A stretch of 64,000 nucleotides of DNA, taken from the NCBI RefSeq assembly GCF_007559025.1, contig NZ_CP041765.1, forward strand, positions 1,422,679-1,486,678. The letters are read 5' to 3'. How positions within the stretch are numbered: the first letter of the stretch is position 1; each line of letters begins with the position of its first letter. This DNA is from Tomitella fengzijianii. GTDB taxonomy: Bacteria; Actinomycetota; Actinomycetes; Mycobacteriales; Mycobacteriaceae. Below the pieces are notes generated by a model. That model made no database searches, was not told the DNA's origin, and saw only the letters and a list, made by a program, of their open reading frames with translations. Of this stretch, positions 37,252 through 46,395 are shown piece by piece. Both the position numbers and the translations under genes were made by a program.

Positions 37252-38193
37252 ATGGTGATGACCCTCATCAAGCGCGTGGCGTCGGCGGTCACGCTCATGG
37301 TCTGCATGTCGGCGCTGGTCTATGCGCTCGCGAGTGTGGGCGGCGTGGATCCCGCACGCCAGCTCCTCGGCTCCGACGCGGGCGACGCCGAGGTGGCGGA
37401 GCTCAATCATTCGCTCGGCGTGGACCGGCCGCTGATGGTGCAGTTCACCGACTGGATCGCCGGGGTGGCGCGCGGTGATCTCGGCCGCTCGTACGTCGAC
37501 GGCCGGCCTGTCACGGACAAACTGTCGGCGGCATTCCCGGTGACCATTTCCATGGTGCTGCTGACCCTGGTGGTGGTCATGGTGCTCAGCCTGGGCCTGG
37601 CCATGCTGGCCACGCGGGGCGGGGCCTGGGCGGATCGCATCGTGCAGTTGCTGATGCTCGCCGGGCACGTGGTTCCCGGATACCTGGCGGGCCTGCTGTT
37701 GCTGCTCCTGTTCGCGGTGCAGATCCGGATCTTCCCGGTGTTCGGCTACGTCCCGTTCGCGCAGTCGCCGGGAGGCTGGCTGACCTCGTTGGTCCTGCCG
37801 GTCACCGCGCTGGCCCTCGGCGGCATCGCCGGCGCGGCGTTGCAGGCGCGCGGCGCCCTGCTCGACGTCCTCGATGCGGATTACATCCGGACGCTGCGCT
37901 CGCGCGGCATCCCGGCACGCTCGGTGCTGTGGCGCCACGCCCTGCGCAACGCGACGCCCCCGTGGCTCACGTCGCTGTCGCTGGCCTTCGTCGCCATGAT
38001 CGGCGGCGCGTTGCTGATCGAGAAGGTGTTCGCCATGCCCGGACTCGGGACGCTCGCGGTGGACGCGACGCTCTCGGGCGACCGCCCCGTCATCATGGGC
38101 CTGGTCGTGCTCACCGGCAGCCTCGTGGTGCTGGTCAACCTGCTCACCGATCTCCTCCAACTCTGGCTCGTCCCGAAGGCGCGTGCAGCATGA
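37252..38193 (+). CDS. Oligopeptide-type ABC transporter permease (DppB-like)
   Basis: 313 residues with about six membrane helices. The first helix is at 8-28, and the periplasmic loop contains HSLGVDRPLMVQFTDWIAG and GDLGRSYVDGRPV. The cytoplasmic coupling helix with the EAA-like motif is DYIRTLRSRGIPARSVLWRH. It forms the channel with the DppC half of the next gene. The family carries peptides, nickel chelates or oligosaccharides, so the substrate must be read from context. Start ATG 37252 has GGAGGG 6 nt upstream. The stop overlaps the next start as ATGA. Confidence 0.9.
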   Translation: MVMTLIKRVASAVTLMVCMSALVYALASVGGVDPARQLLGSDAGDAEVAELNHSLGVDRPLMVQFTDWIAGVARGDLGRSYVDGRPVTDKLSAAFPVTISMVLLTLVVVMVLSLGLAMLATRGGAWADRIVQLLMLAGHVVPGYLAGLLLLLLFAVQIRIFPVFGYVPFAQSPGGWLTSLVLPVTALALGGIAGAALQARGALLDVLDADYIRTLRSRGIPARSVLWRHALRNATPPWLTSLSLAFVAMIGGALLIEKVFAMPGLGTLAVDATLSGDRPVIMGLVVLTGSLVVLVNLLTDLLQLWLVPKARAA

Positions 38194-40025
38194 GCGAATC
38201 CACCGCCGGCTCCACCGGCATCACCACCGGCGCCCACCGCAGGCGCACCGTGCGCGCCATCGTGCGCAACCCGATGGCCCTGTCGGGCGTGCTCCTGCTG
38301 GTCCTGGTGCTCGTCGCGTTCTTCGCCGCCGTCGTCATCGGATGGGTGGCGCCCGAGGCCGCCTTCGATGCGGACCTGCGCAACGTCAACGCGCCGGCGG
38401 GAAGCCCGGGGCACCTCCTCGGCACCGACAGCAGCGGCCGCGACGTGCTGGTGCGGCTGGTGGTGGCCACGAAGGCGACGATGATCAGCGCGGCGATCGC
38501 GCTCGGCGTGGCTTTGGCGATCGGCATACCCGGTGGGCTCATCGCCGGGTACTACGGGAAGGGCGTGGACCGCGCGGCCAACTGGGTCTCGAACATGGTG
38601 ATGTCGTTGCCGTCGATGGTCGTGCTCATGGCGATCATCTCGGGCTACGGCACCTCGATGGTGGTCACGATGACGGCTCTCGGGTGCATGATGGCGCCGG
38701 CCGTGTTCCGGCTGATCCGAGCGCAAGTCAAGGCGATCCGCAACGAGCTGTACATCGACGCCGCCAAGGTCTCCGGGCTGCGCGATCACCGCATCATCGC
38801 GCGCCACGTGCTGCAGGCGGTCCGCGGGCCGCTCGTGCTCATGGTGACGATGATGTCGGGGATCGCCATCACGGTGCAGACCGGGCTCGACTTCATCGGG
38901 CTGGGCGACGAGAACACGATCACCTGGGGCGGGATGCTCAGCGAGGGCTTCTCCGCACTGCATGTGAACAACGCTCTGCTGTTGTGGCCGGGGCTGGCGA
39001 TGTCGCTGGCCGTGGCGGCCTTCTTCCTCCTCGGCAACGGCGTGCGCGACGCACTGCAACGCAGCGATCAGCCGGCGTCTTCCCGGCGGTCCGGCCGCCG
39101 GCGCGCCGGGGCGGTCGAGCCGGACGGGCACGAGAGCCTGGGCGCGGCGGGCACGCGTGACGGCGTCGCAGCTCCCGCCGAGGACGAGATCGTGGCGGTC
39201 CGCGACCTCACGGTCCGCTACGGCGCGGACGGCGACGACGCCAAGGACGTCGTCAGCGGGGTCACACTGACCCTGCGGCGGGGCAGGACCCTCGGACTCG
39301 TCGGCGAGTCCGGCTCGGGCAAGACGCAGAGCGCATTCGCGCTGCTGGACCTGCTGCCCGGCCCGGCGCGGCTGGTCTCGGGGGAGGCGTGGATCGACGG
39401 GGTCGACGTCCGCCGGCTGCCGGCGCGCGAGCGGGGACGGCGCATCCGCGACGCCGTCGCCTACGTGCCGCAGGAGCCGATGAGCAACCTCGATCCGGCC
39501 TTCACGATAGGCAGCCAGCTGATCGAACCGATGCGGCACCGCGGAATGACCCGCAAGGACGCCCGTGCCAAGGCGGCGCGTCTGCTGGGGCGGATGGGCA
39601 TCGCCGACCCGCAGCGCGTGATGCGCTCCTACCCGCATCAGGTGTCCGGGGGCATGGCGCAGCGGGTGCTGATCGCCGGCGCCATCTCGTGCGAACCGCG
39701 AATCCTGGTGGCCGACGAGCCCACCACGGCCCTCGACGTGACGGTGCAGCGGGAGATCCTCGACATCCTCCGCGGACTCCGCGACGAGGCGGGGATGACG
39801 ATCCTGCTGGTCACCCACGACCTGGGGGTGGTGGCCGATCTGTGCGACGACGTGGCCGTCATGCGGCAGGGGCGGGTGCTGGAGCACGCCACCGTCCACG
39901 ACTTCTTCGCGCGGCCCCGGCACGAGTACTCCCGGACGCTGCTGGCCTCGGTTCCCGACGAGGAGTACGTGCGGCCCCCGTACCGCGATGACGCGGCGGC
40001 GATGACGGAAGGCGTGTGGAGATGA
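38190..40025 (+). CDS. Fused ABC transporter permease and ATPase (DppC-DppD)
   Basis: 611 residues in one frame. Residues about 25-285 are the DppC-type permease (helix at 31-55, HLLGTDSSGRDVLVRLV, coupling helix YIDAAKVSGLRDHRIIARHV). An Arg/Ala/Glu linker (about 290-330) leads to the DppD ATPase at about 333-590: Walker A GLVGESGSGKTQS, Q-loop YVPQEPMSNLDP, signature QVSGGMAQRVLIAG, Walker B ILVADEPTTALD, switch LVTHDLG. The transporter would thus have three polypeptides in the membrane complex instead of four. It overlaps dppB and dppF on both sides as ATGA. Confidence 0.92.
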   Translation: MSESTAGSTGITTGAHRRRTVRAIVRNPMALSGVLLLVLVLVAFFAAVVIGWVAPEAAFDADLRNVNAPAGSPGHLLGTDSSGRDVLVRLVVATKATMISAAIALGVALAIGIPGGLIAGYYGKGVDRAANWVSNMVMSLPSMVVLMAIISGYGTSMVVTMTALGCMMAPAVFRLIRAQVKAIRNELYIDAAKVSGLRDHRIIARHVLQAVRGPLVLMVTMMSGIAITVQTGLDFIGLGDENTITWGGMLSEGFSALHVNNALLLWPGLAMSLAVAAFFLLGNGVRDALQRSDQPASSRRSGRRRAGAVEPDGHESLGAAGTRDGVAAPAEDEIVAVRDLTVRYGADGDDAKDVVSGVTLTLRRGRTLGLVGESGSGKTQSAFALLDLLPGPARLVSGEAWIDGVDVRRLPARERGRRIRDAVAYVPQEPMSNLDPAFTIGSQLIEPMRHRGMTRKDARAKAARLLGRMGIADPQRVMRSYPHQVSGGMAQRVLIAGAISCEPRILVADEPTTALDVTVQREILDILRGLRDEAGMTILLVTHDLGVVADLCDDVAVMRQGRVLEHATVHDFFARPRHEYSRTLLASVPDEEYVRPPYRDDAAAMTEGVWR

Positions 40026-40903
40026 GCCTGCTCACGATGGAAGACCTGGTGGTCCGGTACCGGAGCGGCCGCCGGCGGTCCCACGCGGTCACGGCGGTCG
40101 ACGGGGTGTCGCTGGATGTGCGGCGGCGGGAGACCGTGGGCCTGGTGGGCGAGTCCGGTTCCGGGAAATCGACGGTGGGGCGCGCGGTCCTGGGGCTGGC
40201 GCCCATCGCCGCGGGCCGGATCGCGTTCGGCGGCCAGGAGATCCAGGGGCTCGGCCGATCGCAGCGCCGGCCGCTCGCGTCCCGGCTGCAGGTGGTGTTC
40301 CAGGACCCGTACAGCTCCCTCAACCCCGCGCTGACGGTGGAGGACATCCTGTCGGAGCCGCTCCGCGCCGGCGGCGTTCCGCGGCAGGAGGCGCGGAACC
40401 GGATCGGTGCACTGCTCGACCGGGTGGGCCTCCCCTCGGACGCGGCGGGACGCTGCGCCCGCGAGTTCTCGGGAGGGCAGCGCCAGCGGGTCGCGATCGC
40501 GCGGGCATTGGCCTTGCGGCCCGAGCTGATCGTGTGCGACGAGCCGGTGTCGGCGCTGGATCTGTCCACGCAGGAGCGGATCCTGCGGCTGCTCGTCGAC
40601 ATCCAGGAGAGCACGGGGGTGGCGTACCTGTTCATCTCCCATGACATCTCCGTGGTGCGGCACATCAGCCACCGGGTGGCGGTGATGAAGCAGGGCAGGA
40701 TCCTCGAGTTCGGGAGCTGCGAGAAGGTGACTTCCCGTCCCGCCCACCGCTTCACGGAGCAGCTGCTGCTCGCATCACCGGTCGCCGACCCCGACCGGCA
40801 GCGGGAGCGGCGCCGGCGGCACCACGAGCAATCCGCGGGGCCTGCGTGGCCCGGGCGGGAAACGGGCGCGGCTCCGGGCGCCCTCAGCGAAAGGAATCGA
40901 TGA
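40022..40903 (+). CDS. Oligopeptide-type ABC transporter ATPase (DppF-like)
   Basis: A 293-residue NBD: Walker A GLVGESGSGKSTVGR, Q-loop QVVFQDPYSSLNPAL, signature REFSGGQRQRVAIARAL, Walker B LIVCDEPVSALD and switch FISHDISVVRHIS. The C-terminus lacks the full OppF zinc-like motif and ends in an Arg/Glu-rich tail. It pairs with the DppD half of the preceding fusion. It overlaps that gene by 4 bp and is followed 3 bp later by the sulfatase gene, so import and desulfation are co-transcribed. Confidence 0.92.
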   Translation: MSLLTMEDLVVRYRSGRRRSHAVTAVDGVSLDVRRRETVGLVGESGSGKSTVGRAVLGLAPIAAGRIAFGGQEIQGLGRSQRRPLASRLQVVFQDPYSSLNPALTVEDILSEPLRAGGVPRQEARNRIGALLDRVGLPSDAAGRCAREFSGGQRQRVAIARALALRPELIVCDEPVSALDLSTQERILRLLVDIQESTGVAYLFISHDISVVRHISHRVAVMKQGRILEFGSCEKVTSRPAHRFTEQLLLASPVADPDRQRERRRRHHEQSAGPAWPGRETGAAPGALSERNR

Positions 40904-40906
40904 CGT

Positions 40907-42703
40907 ATGCGCGCGATCATGGTCATGTTCGACACCCTCAACAGGCGCTACCTCCCGCCCTACGGTGCCACGGGGATACACGCGCCGAACTTCGCGAGGC
41001 TGCAGGAGCGCACCGCGACCTTCGACAACTGCTACGCCGGGAGCATGCCGTGCATGCCGGCCCGCCGCGAGATGCACACGGGGCGCCACAACTTCCTGCA
41101 CCGTTCCTGGGGCCCGCTCGAGCCGTTCGACGATTCGGTGCCCGCGATGCTGGGCGCGGCCGGCGTGCACAGTCACCTGGCCACCGACCACTACCACTAT
41201 TGGGAGGACGGCGGGGCCACGTATCACAACCGGTACAGCACCTATGAGCTGTTCCGGGGGCAGGAGGGCGACCGCTGGAAGGGCCAGGTGGCCGACCCGG
41301 ACGAGTTGACGAACCCGCGCAGCATGCGCACCGGCCCGGGCGGGATCCGGCAGGACACGATCAATCGCCGGCACATGCGCACCGAGGACCGCCATCCGCA
41401 GACGCTCACCTTCGATGCGGGACTTGAATTCATCGACACCAACAGGGACGCCGATCGGTGGTTCCTGCAGATCGAGACCTTCGATCCGCACGAGCCGTTC
41501 TTCTCGTACGACCGGCATCGGCAGCATTACCCGCACGACTACGACGGCCCGCACTTCGACTGGCCCGACTACGGCCGGGTGTCGGAGGATCGGCAGGCCG
41601 TCGAGCACCTGCGCGCGGAGTACGCGTCGCTGTTGACGATGTGCGACGCGTCGCTGGGCAGGGTGCTCGACGCGATGGACGAGCACGGCATGTGGGACGA
41701 CACGATGCTGATCGTGTGCACCGACCACGGCTTCCTGCTGGGGGAGCGGGGATGGTGGGGCAAGAGCGTCCAGCCGTGGTACGACGAGACGATCCACACC
41801 CCGCTGTTCATCTGGGATCCGCGCAGCGGGGTGCGGGGCGAGCGGCGCGGCACCCTGGTGCAGACCGTCGATCTCGGTCCGACGCTTCTGGAGTTCTTCG
41901 GTGTGGAGCGGACGCCCGACATGCACGGCTCCCCTCTGGCGGACGCGGTGGGCGAGGACTCGGCGGTGCGCGACGGCGCCCTGTTCGGGATCTTCGGCGG
42001 CCACGCCAACGTCACCGACGGTCGGTATGTCTACATGCGTGCCTGCGCCGACCCGGGCAACCAGCCGTTGGACGAGTACACGCTGATGCCCACCCACATG
42101 AACGCCCCGTTCACGCCCGAGGAGCTGCGTGTGGCGACCCTGTCCCCGCCGCTGCCGTTCACCAAGGGGGTGCCCGTCCTCCGGGTTCCGGGCCAGTCGT
42201 TCGGCAATCCGTGGAGCTTCGGCACGATGCTGTTCGACCTCCACGCCGACCCGGGCCAGCGCGAGCCGCTCGTCGACGACGCGCTCGAACTCCGGATGGC
42301 GCGCCTGATGACGCGGCTGCTGCGCGAGCACGACGCGCCGCCGGGCCAGTTCGAACGCCTCGGGCTCCCGGCCGAAGGGGAGGTGGGCCCCGAGCATCTC
42401 CTCGCACGCGCGCAGTGGCCGCAGGTGGCCGCGTCGACCGCCGCGCTGCCGGAGCCGGCCGAATTCCGCAGCACCGGGCTCGGCGTGCTCAGCAGCTTCG
42501 ACGAACTCCTCGACGACCCGCTCGGGCGTGAGGTGGTGACGCGGCATCTGCCGCTGATCGCGCGCGCCGACGTGCGGCCGCGCATCGGCCGGCTCTCGCC
42601 GTATCGGCTTGCCGCGATGACGCCCACCCTGTCGCCGGCGCTGCTGAAGATGATGGACGACGAACTGGCCGGTGCGGGCGCCGGCGACGGCCGAGGGGAG
42701 TGA
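40907..42703 (+). CDS. Cysteine-type sulfatase
   Basis: 598 residues of the alkaline-phosphatase-like sulfatase fold. The signature SMPCMPARREMHTGR gives Cys49 in a C-x-P-x-R context, the substrate of FGE for conversion to formylglycine. Metal and active-site regions include MVMFDTLNRRYLPPYG, ETFDPHEPFF and CTDHGFLLGERGWWGK. There is no signal peptide, so it should act in the cytoplasm on an imported sulfate ester. The fourth motif residue is Ala rather than the commoner Ser. Start ATG 40907 is 3 bp after dppF. FGE follows 6 bp downstream. Confidence 0.93.
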   Translation: MRAIMVMFDTLNRRYLPPYGATGIHAPNFARLQERTATFDNCYAGSMPCMPARREMHTGRHNFLHRSWGPLEPFDDSVPAMLGAAGVHSHLATDHYHYWEDGGATYHNRYSTYELFRGQEGDRWKGQVADPDELTNPRSMRTGPGGIRQDTINRRHMRTEDRHPQTLTFDAGLEFIDTNRDADRWFLQIETFDPHEPFFSYDRHRQHYPHDYDGPHFDWPDYGRVSEDRQAVEHLRAEYASLLTMCDASLGRVLDAMDEHGMWDDTMLIVCTDHGFLLGERGWWGKSVQPWYDETIHTPLFIWDPRSGVRGERRGTLVQTVDLGPTLLEFFGVERTPDMHGSPLADAVGEDSAVRDGALFGIFGGHANVTDGRYVYMRACADPGNQPLDEYTLMPTHMNAPFTPEELRVATLSPPLPFTKGVPVLRVPGQSFGNPWSFGTMLFDLHADPGQREPLVDDALELRMARLMTRLLREHDAPPGQFERLGLPAEGEVGPEHLLARAQWPQVAASTAALPEPAEFRSTGLGVLSSFDELLDDPLGREVVTRHLPLIARADVRPRIGRLSPYRLAAMTPTLSPALLKMMDDELAGAGAGDGRGE

Positions 42704-42709
42704 CGGGTG

Positions 42710-43741
42710 ATGGAATGCTGCGGCGGCGTGCGCCGGGAACGCTATGCCGAGGGCGGGAAGGAGCGTGAGGCTCGCTCTGCCGAGCACGGCTGCACCGGCG
42801 GCGGGGGCGGTGGCGCCGCCGCGCACCGGATCGCGCAGGTGCGCGTAGACGGGGCGGTCTTCCGGATGGGGGACTCGCACGGCGACGGGTATCCGAGCGA
42901 CGGCGAACTCCCCGTGCACGCGGTGGAGTTATCGCAGTTCGAGATCGACGCGACCACCGTCACCAACGCCGATTTCGACGCCTTCGTCCGGGCGACCGGC
43001 CACGTCACCGACGCCGAGCGCTTCGGATTCTCGGCGGTGTTCCAGCACGCTCTCGCCGCCGACCCCGCCGATGTGATGAGCGGGGCGTCGCGTACGCCGT
43101 GGTGGATCGGGGTCCGTGGAGCCGATTGGCAACACCCCGGCGGCCGGCATTCCTCGATCGAGGGGCACGGAGACCACCCGGTGGTCCACGTCAGTTGGTT
43201 CGACGCCCACGCATACTGCGAGTGGGCGGGGCGACGTCTGCCCACGGAAGCGGAGTGGGAGGCGGCCTCGCGCGGCGGGCTGGAGGGTGCGCGGTACCCG
43301 TGGGGCGATCGACTTTTGGCGGAGCCCCACGGTCCCGACGGCGAGCCGACGCCGTCCGGCGGGTGGCGGTGCAACATCTGGCAGGGGTCGTTCCCCTACC
43401 TCAACCTGCTCGACGACGGGTGGTCGACCACCGCGCCAGTGCGGGCCTTCGAACCCAATTGGTGGGGGCTGTATCAGACGGTCGGCAACGTGTGGGAATG
43501 GTGCGCGGACTGGTTCGCGCCGGACTATTACGCGCATTCTCCGCGGCGCGATCCGTGCGGGCCGACGGACGGGGATGCGAGGGTGCTGCGCGGCGGCTCG
43601 TATTTGTGCCACGAATCGTACTGCCGCCGGTATCGCAATGCGGCGCGCTCCGCGAATACGCCGGATTCCAGTACGGGAAACGCGGGATTCCGCACCGCGG
43701 ATCGTCCTACGAGCGCCGCTCGCGCGGGCGCAGGGTCGTAG
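42710..43741 (+). CDS. Formylglycine-generating enzyme (FGE, SUMF1-type)
   Basis: 343 residues. After a Gly-rich 40-residue lead come AVFRMGDSHGDGYPSDGELP, HVSWFDAHAYCEWAGRRLPT, VGNVWEWCADWF and the catalytic segment RGGSYLCHESYCRRYRNAA with both copper-binding cysteines, then NTPDSSTGNAGFR. This is the full true-FGE signature, distinguishing it from EgtB-like relatives. With copper and O2 it oxidises the sulfatase motif Cys to formylglycine. There is no signal peptide, matching the cytoplasmic sulfatases. Start ATG 42710 (GGGGAG 9 nt upstream) is preferred to GTG 42707. Its TAG stop forms the TAGGCT box of the next gene. Confidence 0.95.
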   Translation: MECCGGVRRERYAEGGKEREARSAEHGCTGGGGGGAAAHRIAQVRVDGAVFRMGDSHGDGYPSDGELPVHAVELSQFEIDATTVTNADFDAFVRATGHVTDAERFGFSAVFQHALAADPADVMSGASRTPWWIGVRGADWQHPGGRHSSIEGHGDHPVVHVSWFDAHAYCEWAGRRLPTEAEWEAASRGGLEGARYPWGDRLLAEPHGPDGEPTPSGGWRCNIWQGSFPYLNLLDDGWSTTAPVRAFEPNWWGLYQTVGNVWEWCADWFAPDYYAHSPRRDPCGPTDGDARVLRGGSYLCHESYCRRYRNAARSANTPDSSTGNAGFRTADRPTSAARAGAGS

Positions 43742-43744
43742 GCT
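43739..43744 (+). promoter_or_regulatory. -10-like TAGGCT overlapping the FGE stop
   Basis: The TAG is the FGE stop codon. The hexamer ends 7 nt before ATG 43752 of the TetR gene, which lacks a Shine-Dalgarno. Confidence 0.5.
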
Positions 43745-43751
43745 GCAGACC

Positions 43752-44375
43752 ATGGCGACCACAGAATCCGCTGCGCGTTCGGGCAATCTCTCTCGCGCGC
43801 GCATCCTCGAGACCGCTGCCGAACAGTTCGCGTCGCTCGGCTACAGGGGGGCCTCCCTGCGGCGGATCGCCGCCGAAGTCGGAATCTCCCAGCCCGGTCT
43901 CCTGCACCACTTCGGGAGCAAGGCGGCGCTGTTGAATGCGGTGTTGATGGATCGCGATTGGCGCGACCTCGCCGCCTCCTCCATCGACGCCGACGATCTC
44001 GAGAAGCTCGATTTCGCGGGTCTGCTCGACTTCATGGCGCAGATCGTCGAGCGCAATGTGGAACGCCGCGAACTCGTGCAGCTGGCCCACCTCACCGCCG
44101 CCGAAGCCTCCGGCGCCGATCATCCCGCGCACGAGTGGGTGGTGGGGCGGGTGAAGTACCTGAGGGGCCTGTGCGTTCAGGCGATCCGGCGGGGTGTCGA
44201 CGACGGCGCGCTGCGTGCCGACGTCGATCCCGAGGTCACCGCCACACTGCTGATCGCGGCGTCGGAGGGGCTTGAGAACCAATGGCTACTGGATCCGGAC
44301 ACGGATATGGTCACGCCTTTCCGTGAGTTCACCGACCTGTTGTACCGATCGGTCGCCGTGTCGGAAGCTCGGTAG
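43752..44375 (+). CDS. TetR-family regulator of the sulfatase island
   Basis: 207 residues. The N-terminal DNA-binding domain (about 10-60) has RARILETAAEQFASLGYRG, SLRRIAAEVGISQPGLLHHF and GSKAALLNAVL. The helical ligand domain follows (LDFMAQIVERNVERRELVQL, DPEVTATLLIAASEGL). It lies between the transporter/sulfatase operon and the second sulfatase operon, each of which has a related palindrome upstream. I infer that it represses both until the sulfated substrate or its product binds. The start at ATG 43752 is set by the TAGGCT box. Confidence 0.88.
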   Translation: MATTESAARSGNLSRARILETAAEQFASLGYRGASLRRIAAEVGISQPGLLHHFGSKAALLNAVLMDRDWRDLAASSIDADDLEKLDFAGLLDFMAQIVERNVERRELVQLAHLTAAEASGADHPAHEWVVGRVKYLRGLCVQAIRRGVDDGALRADVDPEVTATLLIAASEGLENQWLLDPDTDMVTPFREFTDLLYRSVAVSEAR

Positions 44376-44433
44376 CGAGCCCGGCGGATCGGTGAGTGAT
44401 CGAGACGTCGTCGTCGCGCACCGAATCTGGCCT

Positions 44434-44447
44434 ACTTAGTGATAAGT
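44434..44447. promoter_or_regulatory. Palindrome ACTTA-GTGA-TAAGT, candidate TetR operator
   Basis: An inverted repeat (extended by T/A to 44433-44448) 35 bp before the second sulfatase start. It shares the pattern AC[CT]TA-N4-TA[AG]GT with the site at 35596-35609. Confidence 0.6.
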
Positions 44448-44482
44448 AAGAATGCGGTACGAATGAGTTTCGAGGAGTGTGC

Positions 44483-46324
44483 ATGCAGTCCGATGGGAAT
44501 GCTCGAAGGAGTCGGGAGCGCATGATGGACAGGCCGAACATCGTGTGGATCGTGGGCGAGGACTGCCCGCCGAGATTCGGCTGTTACGGGGATGAGCCGG
44601 CTTCCACGCCGAACATCGACGCCCTGGCCGCGCACGCCGTGGTTTTCGAGCAGGCGTACTCGGCGGCGCCGGTCTGCGCCCCTTCGCGTTTCAGCTTGCT
44701 CACAGGAGTGGTGCCGGAGGCGCACGGGCCGGCTCACCACATGCGGGCCGAGGCGCCGCTGCCGCCGTGGATGACCACCTACCCGGAGGTGCTGCGGGCG
44801 CTGGGGTACTACTGCACCAACAACGCCAAAACCGACTACAACGCCGCGGTAGACGAGGCGCGAATCTGGGACGAATGCTCCCCGCACGGTCATTGGCGCG
44901 GCAGGGGCGGCGATCAGCCGTTCCTTGCTGTATTCAATTTCGACGACACCCACGAATCGGCTCTCTTCCGCGACTTGCCCCGCGAGGTCGACCCCGCCGC
45001 GGTGCGGGTGCCTGCCTATCTGCCCGATTGCGAGGATATCCGGCACGAATTCTCCGACTACTACTCAGTGATCCGCCGGTTCGACGGCTTCGTGGGGGAT
45101 CTTGTCGCGCAGCTGGCCGAGGATGGCCTGACGGACTCGACCGTCGTGCTGCTGAGCTCGGACCATGGCGGAGTCAACCCGCGGTCGAAGCGGCACTGTT
45201 ACGAGGAAGGACTGCACGTGCCTCTGATCGTGGCGGCCCCGGACGCATATGCGGGGGCGCTGCCGCACCGAGGGACCCGCGTGCCGACACCCGTGAGCAC
45301 GGTGAGCATCCCCGCCACGATCATCGAGTTCGCCCGGGGCGAGGTTCCCGGCCACATGCAGGTGCCTGGCCTCACACGGCGGGAGTGCCGGGCGGAGGAC
45401 ATGGCGTTCAGCGCGCGTGACCGCATGGACGAGCGCTACGACATGGTCCGCACCGTCCGCGACGCACGCTTCCGGTACATCCGCAACTTCATGCCGCACC
45501 GTCCGTGCGGTCAGCACGTGTCGTTCGCCTGGCTGGGGGCCGGCTACCAGGCGTGGGAGCGCGAGTTCCTCGCCGGGCGCCTGACCGATGCGCAGCGGCG
45601 GTTCTTCCAGCCGCGCCCCGAGGCCGAGCTCTACGACCTGGTCGACGATCCCGACGAGGTCGTCAACCTGGCGGGCGATCCGCGCTACCGGGAGCACGAG
45701 GAGCGCCTGGCCCGGGCGCTGCGCGAGCACATGCTGGCCGTGGGCGACAACGGTTTCCTCCCCGAGGGGGCTGCGGCGGAGGGCTACGGGCCGAGCCGAC
45801 GTCCCGGTGCCTACGACCTTGCCAGGCTGCTCGACCTGGCCGACGTGGCGACGGCCCGGCGCCCGGAGAACGCGGCCCCGCTCGCGGCGCAGCTGGACGA
45901 TCCGGACCCGGTGGTGCGGAGGTGGGCGGCGCTGGGGCTGGTGATGCTGGGGCGGCAGGCCGCGCCGGCGCTGGCCGCCCTGGACGCACGGTTCGGCACC
46001 GAGACCGACGATGCGGTGCGGGTGGCCCTCGCCGAAGCGCTGGCCGCCGTCAGCCCCGATCCCGGCCCGGCGCTCGATCACCTCGTCGATGCCGCCACCG
46101 TCGGCGGCCGCCGCCCGATACGGCTCGAAGCGCTGAGCGCCCTCACCGCGCTCGACCCCCGATCACTTACCGGCCGGGTGCACGAGATCGGGGCGTCCGC
46201 AGCCGATCCGGACCCGTACATCGCGGGAGCCGCGGCCTATCTGGCCCTGCGGATCGAGGGGCGCTACACGCCCGGCACCGTCCTTCCCCCCTGGTCGGGC
46301 ATCGACTTCCGGGCCGCCCGCTGA
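44483..46324 (+). CDS. Cysteine-type sulfatase with HEAT-like C-terminus
   Basis: 613 residues. The metal-binding start is NIVWIVGEDCPPRFGCYGDE, and the FGE motif is SAAPVCAPSRFSLLTG (C-x-P-S-R). Further active-site blocks are LLSSDHGGVNPRSKRHCYEE and TPVSTVSIPATII. After about residue 440 there are helical repeats typical of HEAT-like modules (DDPDPVVRRWAALGLVMLG, DDAVRVALAEALAAV), an uncommon addition that may mediate binding. There is no signal peptide. Start ATG 44483 has GAGGAG 5 nt upstream. It is followed 71 bp later by the GH3 gene. Confidence 0.92.
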   Translation: MQSDGNARRSRERMMDRPNIVWIVGEDCPPRFGCYGDEPASTPNIDALAAHAVVFEQAYSAAPVCAPSRFSLLTGVVPEAHGPAHHMRAEAPLPPWMTTYPEVLRALGYYCTNNAKTDYNAAVDEARIWDECSPHGHWRGRGGDQPFLAVFNFDDTHESALFRDLPREVDPAAVRVPAYLPDCEDIRHEFSDYYSVIRRFDGFVGDLVAQLAEDGLTDSTVVLLSSDHGGVNPRSKRHCYEEGLHVPLIVAAPDAYAGALPHRGTRVPTPVSTVSIPATIIEFARGEVPGHMQVPGLTRRECRAEDMAFSARDRMDERYDMVRTVRDARFRYIRNFMPHRPCGQHVSFAWLGAGYQAWEREFLAGRLTDAQRRFFQPRPEAELYDLVDDPDEVVNLAGDPRYREHEERLARALREHMLAVGDNGFLPEGAAAEGYGPSRRPGAYDLARLLDLADVATARRPENAAPLAAQLDDPDPVVRRWAALGLVMLGRQAAPALAALDARFGTETDDAVRVALAEALAAVSPDPGPALDHLVDAATVGGRRPIRLEALSALTALDPRSLTGRVHEIGASAADPDPYIAGAAAYLALRIEGRYTPGTVLPPWSGIDFRAAR

Positions 46325-46395
46325 GTTCTGCGCCGGCGGCCACCCGGCGGTGCGCCGGCGACCACCGATCCACCATCACGTTGCGAGGAGAAGAC

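Noticed and set aside
43116-43751. N-terminal extension of the island TetR
   Set aside because: The frame overlaps FGE and has no regulator-like sequence. The TAGGCT box and the conserved N-terminus place the start at 43752.
45505-46395. Upstream in-frame extension of the GH3 ORF
   Set aside because: It overlaps the sulfatase in another frame and is Arg/Gly/Pro-rich. The GAGGAG and ATG at 46396 mark the true start.
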